Part shown: positions 13,301 to 23,885 of the stretch, in pieces
Layout of the letters: every line of letters starts with the position of its first letter
How positions within the stretch are numbered: the stretch's first letter is position 1
From: Mycteria americana
Lineage: Eukaryota > Chordata > Aves > Ciconiiformes > Ciconiidae
NCBI RefSeq assembly: GCF_035582795.1
Contig: NC_134367.1
Location: 42,559,062 to 42,623,061, forward strand
Length of the DNA stretch: 64,000 nt
Direction: 5' to 3'
Notes under the pieces: model-generated
Database searches by the model: none
What the model was told of the DNA's origin: nothing
Seen by the model: only the letters and a program-made list of their open reading frames with translations
Made by a program: the position numbers and the translations under genes

Positions 13301-14475
13301 TTCAGACTGTTGCTACAACAGCCCCGTAGACAACAGCTTAACACACAACCTTATAGTTTTATTCTACCCATCTCATCAAACGCAATTATCTCAAATTTCA
13401 GTATTTACATACCTGAAGAAGGCAATTTACCCAAGCACCACCACCCTCTTCAAGCTGCAGAGCATTCCACCATCTACAGCAGAATCTCAGACAATCTGCA
13501 GCCCGAAAAATCCAACTTGTTTCTAGCTCGAGCCCCAGAATACCAAATTAAAATATGCACAAGTTTAGCGACTGTTCCAAACTCTTCGAAAATGGGCTTT
13601 CATCACGAAAACACGGACACGGCTTCAACTAGAGCAAACAGCAAGACCGTAATTTCCCAATTTTTCCAACACCCTAACGAGTAATTCTAATAAGATGTCA
13701 TCCCTGCCTCGCGTTTATTACTAAAGAATGAAAAACGCGGTTTACTCCGGAGCTGCCGGGGCTTCAGCAACAAGGGCACAATGATCTCACGATAACTGAG
13801 GCGTTTTAAGCAAGACACCCGCTGCATTACAAAAATAGCCTGCTCCACAAAAGGAGAGGCATGATTTCACACTTAGCGTCTTTCATGACAGCCAGCGTCT
13901 TCGCGGCGCGCTGCCTTGCCTACACGCTACGTTTTAATGATCCAAGAAACTGTTATCGGAGTTCACATCTCCCTCCAAACCTGCAAAAACGGGGGCGGGG
14001 GACACCGAGGGGACGGCGGACGCCCGGCGCGGTGCGGTGCCCGCTTGCCCCGAGCGGCTGCAGGTGGCCGCGGCGGCGGGGCCGGGGGAGGGCGGCGGGA
14101 CGGCCCTTGGCGGGGGGGGGGGGCTGCCCCAGGGGTCCCGGCCCGCCCCGGGGGTGCGGAGCGCAGGGCAGGGGAGCGCGCGCCGAGGCGCACGGGGACA
14201 CTCGCACACTTCGGCGCCTGCCGCGCGCTGCCCGTTACGCAACGCGCGTGTTTCCCACTTGAAGGAATAAGCACTAAGCGCTCCGGCAGAGCCCGCGGCC
14301 GCGCCGGGGGCGGGGGTGCAGCCCCCCGCCTAACCCCGCGCAGCAGCTGCTCGGGGAGGAGGAGGGGAATAACCACGCTGCCCCCCGCTCCCGTCCAGCC
14401 TCCCCCCCAAACTTCGGCCCCCACCCCCCGTTCTTCCCCTTCCCCGGCGGGGCTGCCGAGCCGCGGAACAGGCGC

Positions 14476-14485
14476 ACTCACCTCG
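14476..14485 (-). promoter_or_regulatory. Splice donor, minus strand
   Basis: CGAG|GTGAGT on the minus strand. GAG before and GTGAGT after the junction match the vertebrate donor consensus at nearly all positions. Its location inside the CpG island fits the 3' end of a first exon. Confidence 0.5.
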
Positions 14486-14526
14486 CCTCCGCGCAACTTT
14501 CGGGGGTCGCCCCTCTCGCTGCAGCC

Positions 14527-14550
14527 GGGGGGGGGGGGGGGGGGGGGGGG
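14527..14550. repeat. 24-nt poly-G run in CpG island
   Basis: Twenty-four G residues in a row on the plus strand. It has G-quadruplex (plus) and i-motif (minus) potential and would read as a C-run in the proposed minus-strand leader. The exact length is suspect in any assembly. Confidence 0.9.
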
Positions 14551-14640
14551 AAGGCCGTGGGCCGGGGTGGAGCGGGCCCGGGGCGAGGGGGGGAAGGCTG
14601 TTACGGCTGAGGAGGTTTGGGGAGGGGGGGGGGTTGCTCT

Positions 14641-14662
14641 TGTTGTTGCTGCTGCTGTTGTG
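14641..14662. repeat. (TTG)/(CTG) short microsatellite
   Basis: A short TTGTTGCTGCTGCTGTTG tract. On the minus strand it is CAG/CAA, inside the proposed leader exon. Confidence 0.6.
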
Positions 14663-14807
14663 TCGGAAATTCTTATTAATATTTCCCTGCGGTCAGAAAC
14701 CTGCACCCTCCCCCCCCCAAAGGAAAAAAAAAAATCCGACCCAGACGCTCATCACATGGCGATTGCTTTGAACCAGCTGCTTCCAGAGCCAAAGTCTTGC
14801 GGAGAAA

Positions 14808-14958
14808 AATAAAGGGGGAAGGGAGGGGAGGGGGGAAGGGAGGGAGGGAGAGAGAGAGAGGGAGGGGGCTGGCAGGGGGGCCGGAGGAGGAGAGAAAGCC
14901 GCAGCGGCGGGAGGGTGGGAAGGAGGGAGGGAGGGAGGGAGGGAGGCGGGAGGGGGGA
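14808..14958. repeat. (GGGA)n / GA-rich purine tract
   Basis: About 150 nt of nearly pure purine on the plus strand, with repeated GGGA, a short GA run and a second GGGA block near 14,921-14,950. It is a mirror-repeat-like tract with triplex and G-quadruplex potential next to the proposed minus-strand start, and would be a CCCT-rich pyrimidine tract in that transcript. Confidence 0.85.
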
Positions 14959-15104
14959 GCGGCACCGCGGCGGCTGTGTCGCTGCCGGAGCGGCACCCGG
15001 GGCCGGCGGCGGTGGCAGCCCGGCGGAGGCGGAGAAGGGAAGGCGGCGCTGCGCTGCTGCCGCGGCCGCTGCTGCCCAGCTCTGCCGCCCGCCCGCCCGC
15101 GCCC

Positions 15105-15122
15105 GCCGCCGCCGCCGCCGCC
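15105..15122. repeat. (GCC)6 trinucleotide run
   Basis: Six GCC units in the core of the CpG island. Such runs in 5' leaders are often length-polymorphic. Confidence 0.8.
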
Positions 15123-15141
15123 TCGCGCGCCCCGGCCCAGC

Positions 15142-15213
15142 GCCGCCCCCGCCCCTCAATCGCTACATTGTTGACATTCGCAGGCTGACATCATCCTCCC
15201 CGCCCCGCCGCCC
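15142..15213 (-). promoter_or_regulatory. GC boxes and CRE-like site, candidate minus-strand core promoter
   Basis: On the minus strand GGGGCGGGG-type Sp1/KLF boxes lie near 15,142-15,156 and 15,197-15,210, with TGATGTCA (CRE/ATF-like) between them at 15,186-15,193. A SOX-like ACAATG also lies between the boxes. The combination and its place upstream of the proposed leader exon suggest a core promoter. Factor binding is inferred from motif resemblance only. Confidence 0.4.
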
Positions 15214-15500
15214 GCTCCATTCACAATAACGCTACGCCAACGGCGCAGCGCCCGCCGCCTCGCCTGCCGCGGCCCCTACGCACAGAAAGCGGCGTACGGC
15301 CGCTCCGCGAATAGCGGCGCCGCTGACATTCCACCCGCCCCGCCCCTCCGGCCGGGAGCGGCGGGCGCATGCGCGGGGCGGGCTCGCTCCCTCCCGCTCT
15401 TCCCGGGGGGAGGGGGGCGCGTGTGTGTGCGCGCGTGTGCGCGCTCGTGCCGCCGCTGGCGCCGGACCCCGCGTTTGGGCTCGCGCCGGCGGCCGCAGGG

Positions 15501-15522
15501 GGCTCTGGGAGCCGTAGTCCGC
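15501..15522 (-). promoter_or_regulatory. ZNF143 (Staf)-type element
   Basis: On the minus strand the sequence ACTACGGCTCCCAGAG closely follows the ACTACAAnTCCCAGnATGC consensus bound by ZNF143/THAP11 in many vertebrate CpG-island promoters, often bidirectional ones. It sits about 45 bp upstream of the candidate plus-strand ATG. Confidence 0.6.
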
Positions 15523-15564
15523 CGCGAGGGGCCGCTGTGGCGGCGCGCGGGGCCGCCGGCCGCC

Positions 15565-15644
15565 ATGGCGGCGGGGGTGGCGGCGCCGGCGGCCCGGGCA
15601 GGCCCACCGGCGCGGCCCCTCCCCGCCGCCCTGGCCGTGGCGAG
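15565..15644 (+). CDS. Candidate first coding exon, product unknown
   Basis: An ATG in good Kozak context (GCCGCCATGG) opens a frame beginning MAAGVAAPAARAG, rich in Ala, Pro and Arg with no acidic residue in the first 26 codons; a mitochondrial-type presequence would look like this, but so would chance GC-rich DNA. A possible donor, GCGAG|GTGTGG, ends the exon at 15,644, leaving 26 full codons and two bases. Without splicing the frame would stop at 15,816. The ATG overlaps a YY1-like ATGGCGGC and follows a ZNF143-type element, a layout common at short 5' UTR genes. The start MAAGVAA is shared with Kv4 potassium channels, but the resemblance ends there. No acceptor exon was found to the right in this window, so the call is tentative. 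Confidence 0.28.
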
Positions 15645-15897
15645 GTGTGGCGTGCACGCGTGGGGGAGGCCGCGGCCCGCCAGCGCCGCCGGGCTTGGCC
15701 GTGCGGAGGGCGAGGGGCGGCGCGGCGCGCAGGGGCGGCTGTGGGCAGAGTGCGATGGGCTGGGCAAAAAATACCCGCCCGGTCACCCCTCGCCGCCGGC
15801 GGAGCCGCGGTGTTGATCCGGGGGATGTTTTAGGCGCTCCACCCCCGGAGAAACCTCATCCTACTTGCGCTGCTGACCGCAGGCGTCCAACAGCCAT

Positions 15898-15906
15898 GAG
15901 TCAGCC
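15898..15906 (+). promoter_or_regulatory. AP-1/MARE-like site TGAGTCAGC
   Basis: A perfect TGAGTCA core followed by GC at the right shoulder of the CpG island. It matches AP-1 and half of a MAF/NRF2 element. The binding role is inferred. Confidence 0.4.
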
Positions 15907-17119
15907 CTGCCGAACATCACAAGAATAGATAAGTGCTCCCGGGACTAAAAACAAAAACACAGCCCCGTCGAGGGTTCCCAGCGCGAGAGGGCTGTTTGTT
16001 CTTTGCCTCGTCTCGGCCGGCGTGAGGTGCCCGTTTCCCAGCCCGTTCCCACCCCGAGGCCTGGCGCCGTGGCTCCGTGTGCCGAGCGGGGATCCCCGCA
16101 GGCCGCGCCGGTGCCGGCAGCCAGCGCTTGGGAGCGAGACCCCAAATGTCACGAGAGACGACATGCAATTGGGAGAACCGGTAAACGAATCAGCTGCATT
16201 CTACCAGCCCGACTTACTCAGCCGGGCTAGGACAGAAAAGCATAAAGACGAAAGACGGCTGAGAAAAAGGAAAGTTAGAAAATAAATGATTCACAATAGG
16301 GGCCGTGAGTGAGATTATCTCTGGAGACATCTCTAATTAAAGGGCGCTGGATAACTAGGGGGTTACATTTTCCTGGGTCAGTGGTCTTGAAAAAGAAATT
16401 GCCGTTGCAGTAAATGTCAATAAGGAATGATGGTGACCTACTGCTAACAAAAGCACGTTCAGTAATTAACATGTGCATGTTTGTTATTTTTTCTGTGTTT
16501 ATGTCAGTTTTTATTGTACATTTTCATCCTCTGTTTCCCCCTTTCACTACAGACAGATGATACATAGTGTTTACCATATCCTTTAGAGGGGAGCAATTTC
16601 TGTGAAGTTATTTCACTGATGTCTTCTCCTGGAACTGCCGCAGCTCCATTGGGCTACCTGTGTTTTCAAAGCCTACTAAACTACAGGAAGCTATGCAAAT
16701 ACCGTGTGCCAACACAAAATCAACTCTTTGTATGTAACAACAAATATATTGTCCCTTTTCAGAAGCATAGTTCTCCCCTGGCTTGCATTTTGCACGGTTG
16801 TCCGCTTGTGTAAAGTGAAAAGCATTTCAGTTCGGTAGCACTTTATCCCTGCTTCTCCTAGCTATGTGTGGCTGCAGAATAGCACCTCACTGGAGAGTTT
16901 GACTCATAAACTTCACTCTCCCTTTCCAAGTAATGTTCATATAAAGCCTTGCTCACAAGTGCCATTTAGGTTCTGGTTCTGCAGACATATATAGAGCTAA
17001 GGACGTGAAAAGTCCCACAGTGTGTAAGGGGACTTGTCATGTGTTTAAACGCTAGCAGGACTGAGTCTCCTTGTTGCCTTGTTTTTCCTAGAGACACAAA
17101 AATAATTTTGTATTGGCGT

Positions 17120-17164
17120 GAGAGATAAAAATACTATATTGAGAAGGACGGAGAGATAAAAATA
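17120..17164 (+). repeat. Duplicated 14-mer with GATA motif
   Basis: GAGAGATAAAAATA occurs at 17,120-17,133 and again at 17,151-17,164, a 31-bp spacing. Each copy contains an AGATAA GATA-factor core. The intervening DNA differs between copies, so paired regulatory sites or a decayed small tandem duplication are both possible. Confidence 0.8.
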
Positions 17165-18083
17165 AGCCATGCAGCATTTGTAATGCTTTAGTTAGCACGC
17201 TACATGCCCATTATGCCACTGCATTCAAAGTGCACATATTCTGTTATTTGCAACACGCTACAGGAGATACGGCTCCAGGTAGTCAAAGCCGGCCAAAAAG
17301 TAATCTCAACAAAGCACTCTGTGTGCACCTCTGCCCATAGCGCACATTTCTGAAAGGCACAATAATTGCCATTTATCTTAGTGGCCGACATTTTAAAATG
17401 AATGTTACTATTTGGCTCAAAGGAAGCATAAAGTGAAAACGTCCATTTTAGATTTTATTATTCTGTTTACCCTGTGATAAAATTTTCAGCATGAACCAGC
17501 TCACGCTTTTGCAGGACGGAGCTAGGCAGAGAGTGAAAGAAGATAGAGCCAAGGAGGGATTGGGCACATAAGCTTTTTGAAAGCTCAGCAAGCACCTCTA
17601 TGCAGCTTTTGGTACCCAAATACTATTAATAATTTTGTGACCAACTCATCATGGAAGACAGAGTTGAGATTCCTGTATATCATTCAGGTCATGATTTTAT
17701 TATGGTCGTCGTATCTCTATACAACACTAGAAAACTGGGGAAAAACTGACAGAGTTGATTTTCAAAGACAGGAGGAATATTACACTAGCCAAATGAAACC
17801 TACTGTTTAAAAATGCTATTTTTATGTCATGTATTTTACATTTTAATGCACTGGCTTCCCAATTCATTCCCAAACTGCTTATATTCCAGCAACAAATCTA
17901 CTCTGATCCTGTTTCTATTGCAATCAACTATCTCCAATTTTTGTGTATGTAACTATTTCTGGACCATTTTTCTTGAACTACAGCCAAACATATATTACAG
18001 ACAAATATCAATTATTTGAAGAGATGTCATGTATGGTCTCTTAAAATGATCCACAATTTGTCAAGCAACGACAACAAAATAAG

Positions 18084-18136
18084 GTGAAGAGGTACAATTT
18101 AGAAGAGGATAAATGTGAAGAGGTACAATTTAGAAG
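18084..18136 (+). repeat. Perfect 22-bp direct repeat
   Basis: The 22-mer beginning GTGAAGAGGTACAATT is present at 18,084-18,105 and 18,115-18,136 without mismatch, with 9 bp between. The identity points to a recent local duplication with a 31-bp period. Confidence 0.92.
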
Positions 18137-19689
18137 TTATCCCATGAATACTTGAGGGCGCTGAATGCTGCAACACTATCCTCGAGAAAAGGCTACATCC
18201 ACACATTCAACAACTGGTTTTAGCTCAACCCTATGGACAAATTTCCTGGTTACACGTTTCCTTTACTAATGTCTTAATTAGGTGGTTTCTCCACGCTGCC
18301 GTGACTTCATCCCTTTAGAGAGGACCGCCTGGTTGAGCTTATGGCAGTCGACCTACTTTTCAGTGTTTTCTTTATGGATAACACAAAACTTTCCAGCATA
18401 TCTGAATTATAGATACCTGTTTCAATCATATTTCATATGTAAATTTAAAAGATTTCAAATGGAATCCAATATTGTAAAACATGTCCCGACATCCCTTTCT
18501 GAGATCTCATTTGCATATCAATCTTGTAACTTGAATAGTCTTAATAGTGCCACTTGTTGGAGAGCTCTGTGTATTGCAAGGTATTTCAATCACGTATTTA
18601 TAAAAACAAATTGCTTTCTCCTGGTGATAGGTAATTCCTAATTTAACATGCTACAGGAAGAGATGAAAGTACTGCAGAGAACAACTTCTGTTGCAGTCTC
18701 GGCTTCAACCACGCTGACTCGGAGACTCTATGAATGAGCAACATGTTAGTGGATCTTATGCAACTTGATCTTTACAGTGGTAATTAACGAGTGAAAAAGG
18801 AAAAACAAGGACAAATCTTGCGGTTTTTAATTGAGGAAATTGTCATTTCCTTCCGCAGTACATTTTACCCTGCAGCATTTGGGTGAAAAAGATCAGTTTT
18901 CCTGGATAAGCCCTGGTCCTGTGCACAGATCTGAGTCATTATTGATAATTATGCACATATTCTCCTGGGTTGTGCAGGTAGCATTCATGAAATTGCATCA
19001 TTTTCTTTGCAGTGATTAAGAAATTCACAGTTGATTACTGATTATACTCCAGGCACCATATGTCTTGTTGCAACCAGATTCTAACACACCCCAGGTACAT
19101 TGCGTTTCCAGGAGCACTGACAGTACGAACAGCACGCCCTGAGTCAGTGGCTGTGACGGCTACGAAGGACACATTGTCATGGTGCGTGGTATCAAAGATC
19201 CACAACGTAATGTCTCCGCAGCATGGCTTGACATCACATCAAAAGCTCCACAAAGGAACATTTGCCATGCACAGAGCATCAGATCTCCAGCGTGATAGTT
19301 TGAGGAGCTGGTGAGATACAATATTTGAAATATGTTGAAGTATTAACAAAGCGTTGTTGCTGGGACTAAAATTATAGTGTCAGGAAGCAAGGCAGGAAAA
19401 AATGGCAGGCACTGACCTTTAAAAAAATAGATGCCGATAACATAATAGAAAGGGAATTTAAGGAGCTGTTGACTTCGTATGTCAGGAAATCGAGGGTCAG
19501 GAATCATTAAGGTTTACGCATGATGTCCAAAACATTTTGTGGTCACTAAGTGAAAAGACAGGGTCTTCTCTGGTGTTTATCTTTTTCAAAAAAAGAGAAG
19601 TAAAATGTCCAGATCGCCTGCTTGCTGGGGTTGCTGGACTTTGGTTTTACATATAGTAATTTGGGAAAAGTAATTGCAACACCTATGCT

Positions 19690-19825
19690 AGACAGATAGG
19701 ATGAATGGCCTACAGGTTATTCTTCCCATTGGTTCTACAGGAGGTCAGACTTTGTCAGCCCCAGAGCAATCACAATCCTAACTGCCTTCTGGTGTCTTGA
19801 AGTTCAGTGCCGTGAGAGGCAGTCC
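19690..19825 (+). mobile_element. Old CR1 LINE 3'-end fragment
   Basis: The stretch containing ACAGGAGGTCAGACT, then ATCACAAT and CCTTCTGGTGTCTTGAAG follows the order of the 3' terminal part of sauropsid CR1 elements (AGGAGGTCAGACTAGATGATCACAATGG...CCTTCTGGCC). The fragment is short and strongly diverged; the match is from memory of the family and not from an alignment. Confidence 0.5.
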
Positions 19826-22800
19826 AAACACAGCCCACAGCAAGTCCTGGAGATAGCCAGCAAGGTTAAGGCTTTGTCCTTGCCCATTTTGTCTTTGAAT
19901 CGGTGTCGCCTTCTGAGATCTTCATCAGCTCTTTTACTGCTTTCAATTTTTTTTTTTTACTTGGTATGTTCATTCTTATTTACAATTTGTGAGTAACATT
20001 TTCGAATTTGCATTTAGAATTGTATTTTAAAATATAATGTAAAACTATATTAATTTTTTACCATTCTAAAGGTCAAATCTGGCAAATTCCCTGATTCTGC
20101 AGTTCAGGATGATCCCATAGTCTGCTTCCAAAAGCAAGGACATCCGTAATGATATACTTAAACCTCAGTTCATATTCCCCTATCACTAAGAATCAGTGTG
20201 GGCAAATCAGCTCCAAAAGTCGTTTGAGGGCAATTGTGGACAAAGCTCAACCTTGTTTTAGCTCAGCTTGCTCAAAAGCCTTCTAATCCACTTTTTCAAC
20301 AGTGCTCTGTCTTTACAGTTATCCAGAAAAGTGAAAATGTCTGCAGCAAACTGTGAAAGCGCGGACGAAGCATCTGCCTTGGCAAGGCTGTCCTCCTGCA
20401 AATCAAGAGATGCACAAGAGGGTTAGAAAAAAGCTCCTTTCTCTTGAGCACTGCTGAGGGAGGGAAAACATCTGGGACTGGAGAACAAGGAGGGCATGTG
20501 GAGGTTAATCCAGATGTGACAGAGCGGTGTTTGTGCTCTAGACAGTAAATGTCAGGTGGGAGACTTTTTCCATTCAAGAGCACAGAGATATTTCTGAGCA
20601 GTCTAGGTCCCAGTTCTGACATGTCACAGGACACCAGTAATCTGGCAAGATTTAATTCAAAGTTGTGATTTTGGGAAGGAACAGAAGATGGGTAAGGAAA
20701 AAAAACTATTCCCTGGGGAGAAATTACTATTTCTAAGGAGTCTTCTACTCCACATAGTCTTTAACATCAATGAGAATTTATGCACATGCACCAGTGGCTG
20801 ACTAGACCCAAATCCACTAATTAAGAGTAAAAGCCTTGAGGTAATTATTACTCACAAAGATACTGAGTTGGTAACAGCTCTGACTTTCTAGCACCCATGA
20901 TTCTGCTTTCAGTGGATAACTGTAACAGGGACTTCATGCAAATAAATTTCTTTCCTTCCAGGCTGGACTGTGCAAGCCACAGCAGAGGACATCTTGCTGT
21001 TGTCACAAGGAAGTCACGAGGAGCTTCTTCAGAACTGGCAGTGGTGGTGGGATGTCTGACTGCATGCCCAGCTGCCACTTGTGCCTCTGGCGACCTCTCC
21101 CTTGGTCCTCGGTGCCGGGCTGCTGTCACGGCGGCTGCACACTCTCTTTGCCTCTGCAGGAGGAGGCATACTTTGCCGAGCATGCTGCTGTTTCAGCTGA
21201 GGAGGTATTTCTGGTGATGAGTCACGCAGGATGTAGCAGATGGTGGGAAACATGAAGCCGTGAAGACAATGCAATGCTGGTGGGACTGGGAGAGGAGACT
21301 GGGGCACTGAGGGTGGGCAGTGGAGATGGAGGGGAGGAGGAAGCAGACTGCAAAGCCACCAGCTTCGGCAGAGCCCGGTGGTGGTAGACGCTGCTGTGTT
21401 ATGGGGCATGGCCAAGGTGCCCATCAGTGTGCCTTCAGAGGGAGGGCTGGGAAGTGGCACGCAGCAACATGTGGGAATGTAAAATTTAAGAGGCAAGTCT
21501 AATCATTGTGTAGTTTAATAATAACGTGTGTTTCATGTAGCTGAAACATGACTGGAGCGTAAGAAGGCTTGTGGCGGTCAGGGATGGCTTCTGGCTGAAC
21601 AGAAGCTGGAGAAGGACTGGTGGGAGGGCAGGTGGGGAACACGGAGGATGCAGATGTACTGGCACTCAGCAGGGACACAGTGGCTGTACTGGCATGGTGG
21701 CTCCCACTGCCTCTGATGGCCTTGGAGTAGATGGTGGAGTATTTTGGACTTCTTGTTCTGGGCTAAATCCCTGACACTGTGCAGTTCTGAGGGGAGTTTG
21801 GAGTGCTTCAGTACTATACTGAAGGCTTTGGCTTTCGCAGGGGCAGTTTATTTTGCTTTTAGTTGTAATACTAACCAAAGAACTTGGGACCCCAATGAAT
21901 CTGTGGGTTTCCACTCACATAACTAACAACCGTTTGAGTCATTTACTTCTCACATCCATTGCTTTTGCTTTTTTCAAAAAGGCTGCAGGATGTTTTTGCA
22001 CTTTAAGCAAGGACCGGGACAGAAAATACATTTCTGTAAGGGTGAAGATGGCTCTTTCCATGCAGAGGGATTTATAAGCGGCATTCATATATTTTTTGAT
22101 TAATAGATAGTGTTGCTGAAGTGTTAGCACTTAAGGCAGAGGTCAAGTCTCTGTTATTTTTCTGTCTTAGAGGTGAAAGCGGAGTGCATTGGCTTGCAGC
22201 GTGTGTGTGATTTTTTTTTGTGTAGCTGTGGCAAATAATTATGACCCCTGATTACTGGAGTGATTTAAAACTGCTCTTTGCTATGTTAACTTGAAGTTGT
22301 GAGCTACAAAGGTCTGCTGTGAATAGCATATGAATAGAAAAGGGACTCTGTTGGAACTCGCTATTATGTTTGAAGTTGGTAGAAACTAGAGATTGAAAAG
22401 ACCCACTAGTTCACTGAATGAATTCATTGCACATGCAAGACAGAAACTCCTTGCACAGTGATATCCTTCCTACATTTCTCAGGAAAAAGAAAACATGTTG
22501 AGATGTTTCTGGAGAAAATGCTTTGACACAATGCAATCCATTAGGACGTCTACATTTTGACCTGGTCTACCAGCTAGGTAATTTTTGCATCAAATTTGCA
22601 GTGTCAGTTGCAGAATGACTAAGAAGTTAAAGCTTCATGTAGAACAAAGATGATTTATTATGTATTTCTCTTTCTCACACTGAAAGGAAATGCTGTTCCA
22701 TAGCTGTTGCAGTTCTGGTTTTCTCTGAAGAATTGTTTAGTCTAAACATAAATGTTATGAAAACATAGGTGAAACACAAGGTTGATAATTTTTTTTACTT

Positions 22801-23880
22801 TTAAATATAAGTCCAACAAAACATTTTTAAACAACTGGCAACCTGCAATGTCTGAAATTCAATAATGATAGGAGTAAAAACTTGAAAGCGGTCAGTAAGG
22901 AAACAAAAAATTGGTGACATTTGGTGATTATCCCAAGCAAAAAGAAACAAAATAAACAAAGGCTGTAAAGAGTGACAAGCAAATTCCATGAGAAGAAATT
23001 TCAGTCGTCTAGTAATTGAACTTAATTTAATTTAACTAGACGCGTAGGCCAAGAAACCCTTTTCTTTTTTTTTTTTTAATGGACTTTCATGGGAAGTTGA
23101 TAGAGTTCCTCAAAGGAATAGACTTGCTAGCTGCAATTTATGTATGGTACAGCCTACTTTTGTCTTTAGCTTATGAAATTTGGTCTAGTTTGTCATGACT
23201 ACTTTCTTTGTTAAAAGGTAAAATGCACACTGGGCAAATGTTCTATGGCAATTTGCATAAAAAGTGATGACAAAGAGCAATTAATTCCTCATTATTATGC
23301 AGTGAAATGCTACTTTGCTCCTAAGTGACTGTAGAGGAGGGTTTTTTCTCTGTGTGTAAATCTGTTGCGGCATTGTTCTAAAAATAGTACTTAAGAGCCC
23401 TCTGCACTCTTTATAAATCAGGGTCTTTGACACTCCATTCGATTCTCCACAGAGAGATTTTTCTCACACATGCTGAACACTACAAGTATTGCCCCAAATG
23501 TTCATCACAATAATAAGCATCAGAATTTTGTTAGATAAAGCAAGATAGAGGAACTTAATATTTTGTCAAATTAGATCTCTATCCTTTTTATCTGGAGATC
23601 AGTATTCAAAGTACACTCAGATCACACACAAATAGAAACATATTCCTACCACACACAGCTAGTCTGTACAGAACAAAGAGTCAAGATACCGTTTTCTATG
23701 AAGGCTTGATTCTGAGTACAGATTTCATTACCGGCTCACCATAGGATAATGAAATTCCTTCAGGGCAAAGATGAGGTACATCAAAGAGGCAGCATGGAGA
23801 GGCAGACTTTGTTAGTGCAAGCTCTGTCACCTGCATTACTGGTCCTTGCCTGCCTTTAATTTGTAAGGAAATGCTAGTAA
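19826..23880. other. Non-coding DNA, no gene seen
   Basis: No exon or clear retroelement was recognised. A GC-richer patch with relatively open frames on both strands lies at about 20,900-21,770, but its codon use looks random and the frames contradict one another. Confidence 0.45.
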
Positions 23881-23885
23881 TTCAA

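Larger units (their letters stand above)
2236..13890. other. About 11.6 kb without recognised exons
   Basis: Every open frame in this stretch is short (about 140 codons or less), low in codon bias and without a recognisable domain. Minor items are an inverted CCAAT-type motif in a GC-rich patch near 2,990, an A-run near 9,835-9,850, a (CCA)n run near 10,362, and many AT-rich segments. No CR1 or SINE copy could be recognised. The stretch is most simply read as the first intron of the minus-strand gene that starts in the CpG island, or as its flank. Confidence 0.45.
14482..15130 (-). other. Probable first exon of a minus-strand gene (mostly 5' UTR)
   Basis: On the minus strand the sequence GGCGAG|GTGAGTGCGCC gives an almost consensus splice donor, with the last exon base at 14,482. 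GC boxes at about 15,142-15,156 and 15,197-15,213, plus the CRE-like site, lie upstream in this orientation, so a start site below about 15,130 is reasonable; the start is not defined by any TATA. The transcript would be extraordinarily pyrimidine-rich, because the plus strand carries (GGGA)n and a 24-nt G-run here. Minus-strand frames in this segment are proline/arginine-rich low-complexity with no recognised domain, so a non-coding leader exon is preferred. The rest of the gene would lie leftwards, beyond a first intron of at least 14 kb. I could not identify the gene. Confidence 0.45.
13895..16150. promoter_or_regulatory. Large CpG island, likely divergent promoter
   Basis: About 2.2 kb with very high GC and dense CpG, with abrupt return to AT-rich DNA on both sides. 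It is the only island of this size in the window, typical of a housekeeping or developmental gene promoter. It contains GC boxes on both strands, a TGACATCA CRE-like site (15,186-15,193), a ZNF143-type element (15,501-15,522), a YY1-type ATGGCGGC at 15,565 and a TGAGTCA AP-1/MARE-like site (15,898-15,904). A strong minus-strand donor on the left and a candidate plus-strand start on the right suggest transcription in both directions. Which genes are driven is not determinable from this window. Confidence 0.85.
16160..19685. other. Non-coding DNA right of the CpG island
   Basis: AT-rich sequence with no recognisable exon or retroelement. It holds the two short duplications listed at 17,120 and 18,084. 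Open frames are below 120 codons and have no recognisable motif. Confidence 0.45.

Noticed and set aside
13916-14812. A 298-codon plus-strand open frame through the CpG island, the longest in the window.
   Set aside because: It is Gly/Arg/Pro low-complexity, runs through a 24-nt G-run and is mirrored by a 247-codon frame on the other strand. GC-rich DNA lacks stop codons; no domain is present.
15565-15816. Resemblance of MAAGVAA to the N-terminus of Kv4 potassium channels.
   Set aside because: The match stops after seven residues; the following Ala/Pro/Arg-rich sequence is unlike the conserved Kv4 inactivation and T1 region.
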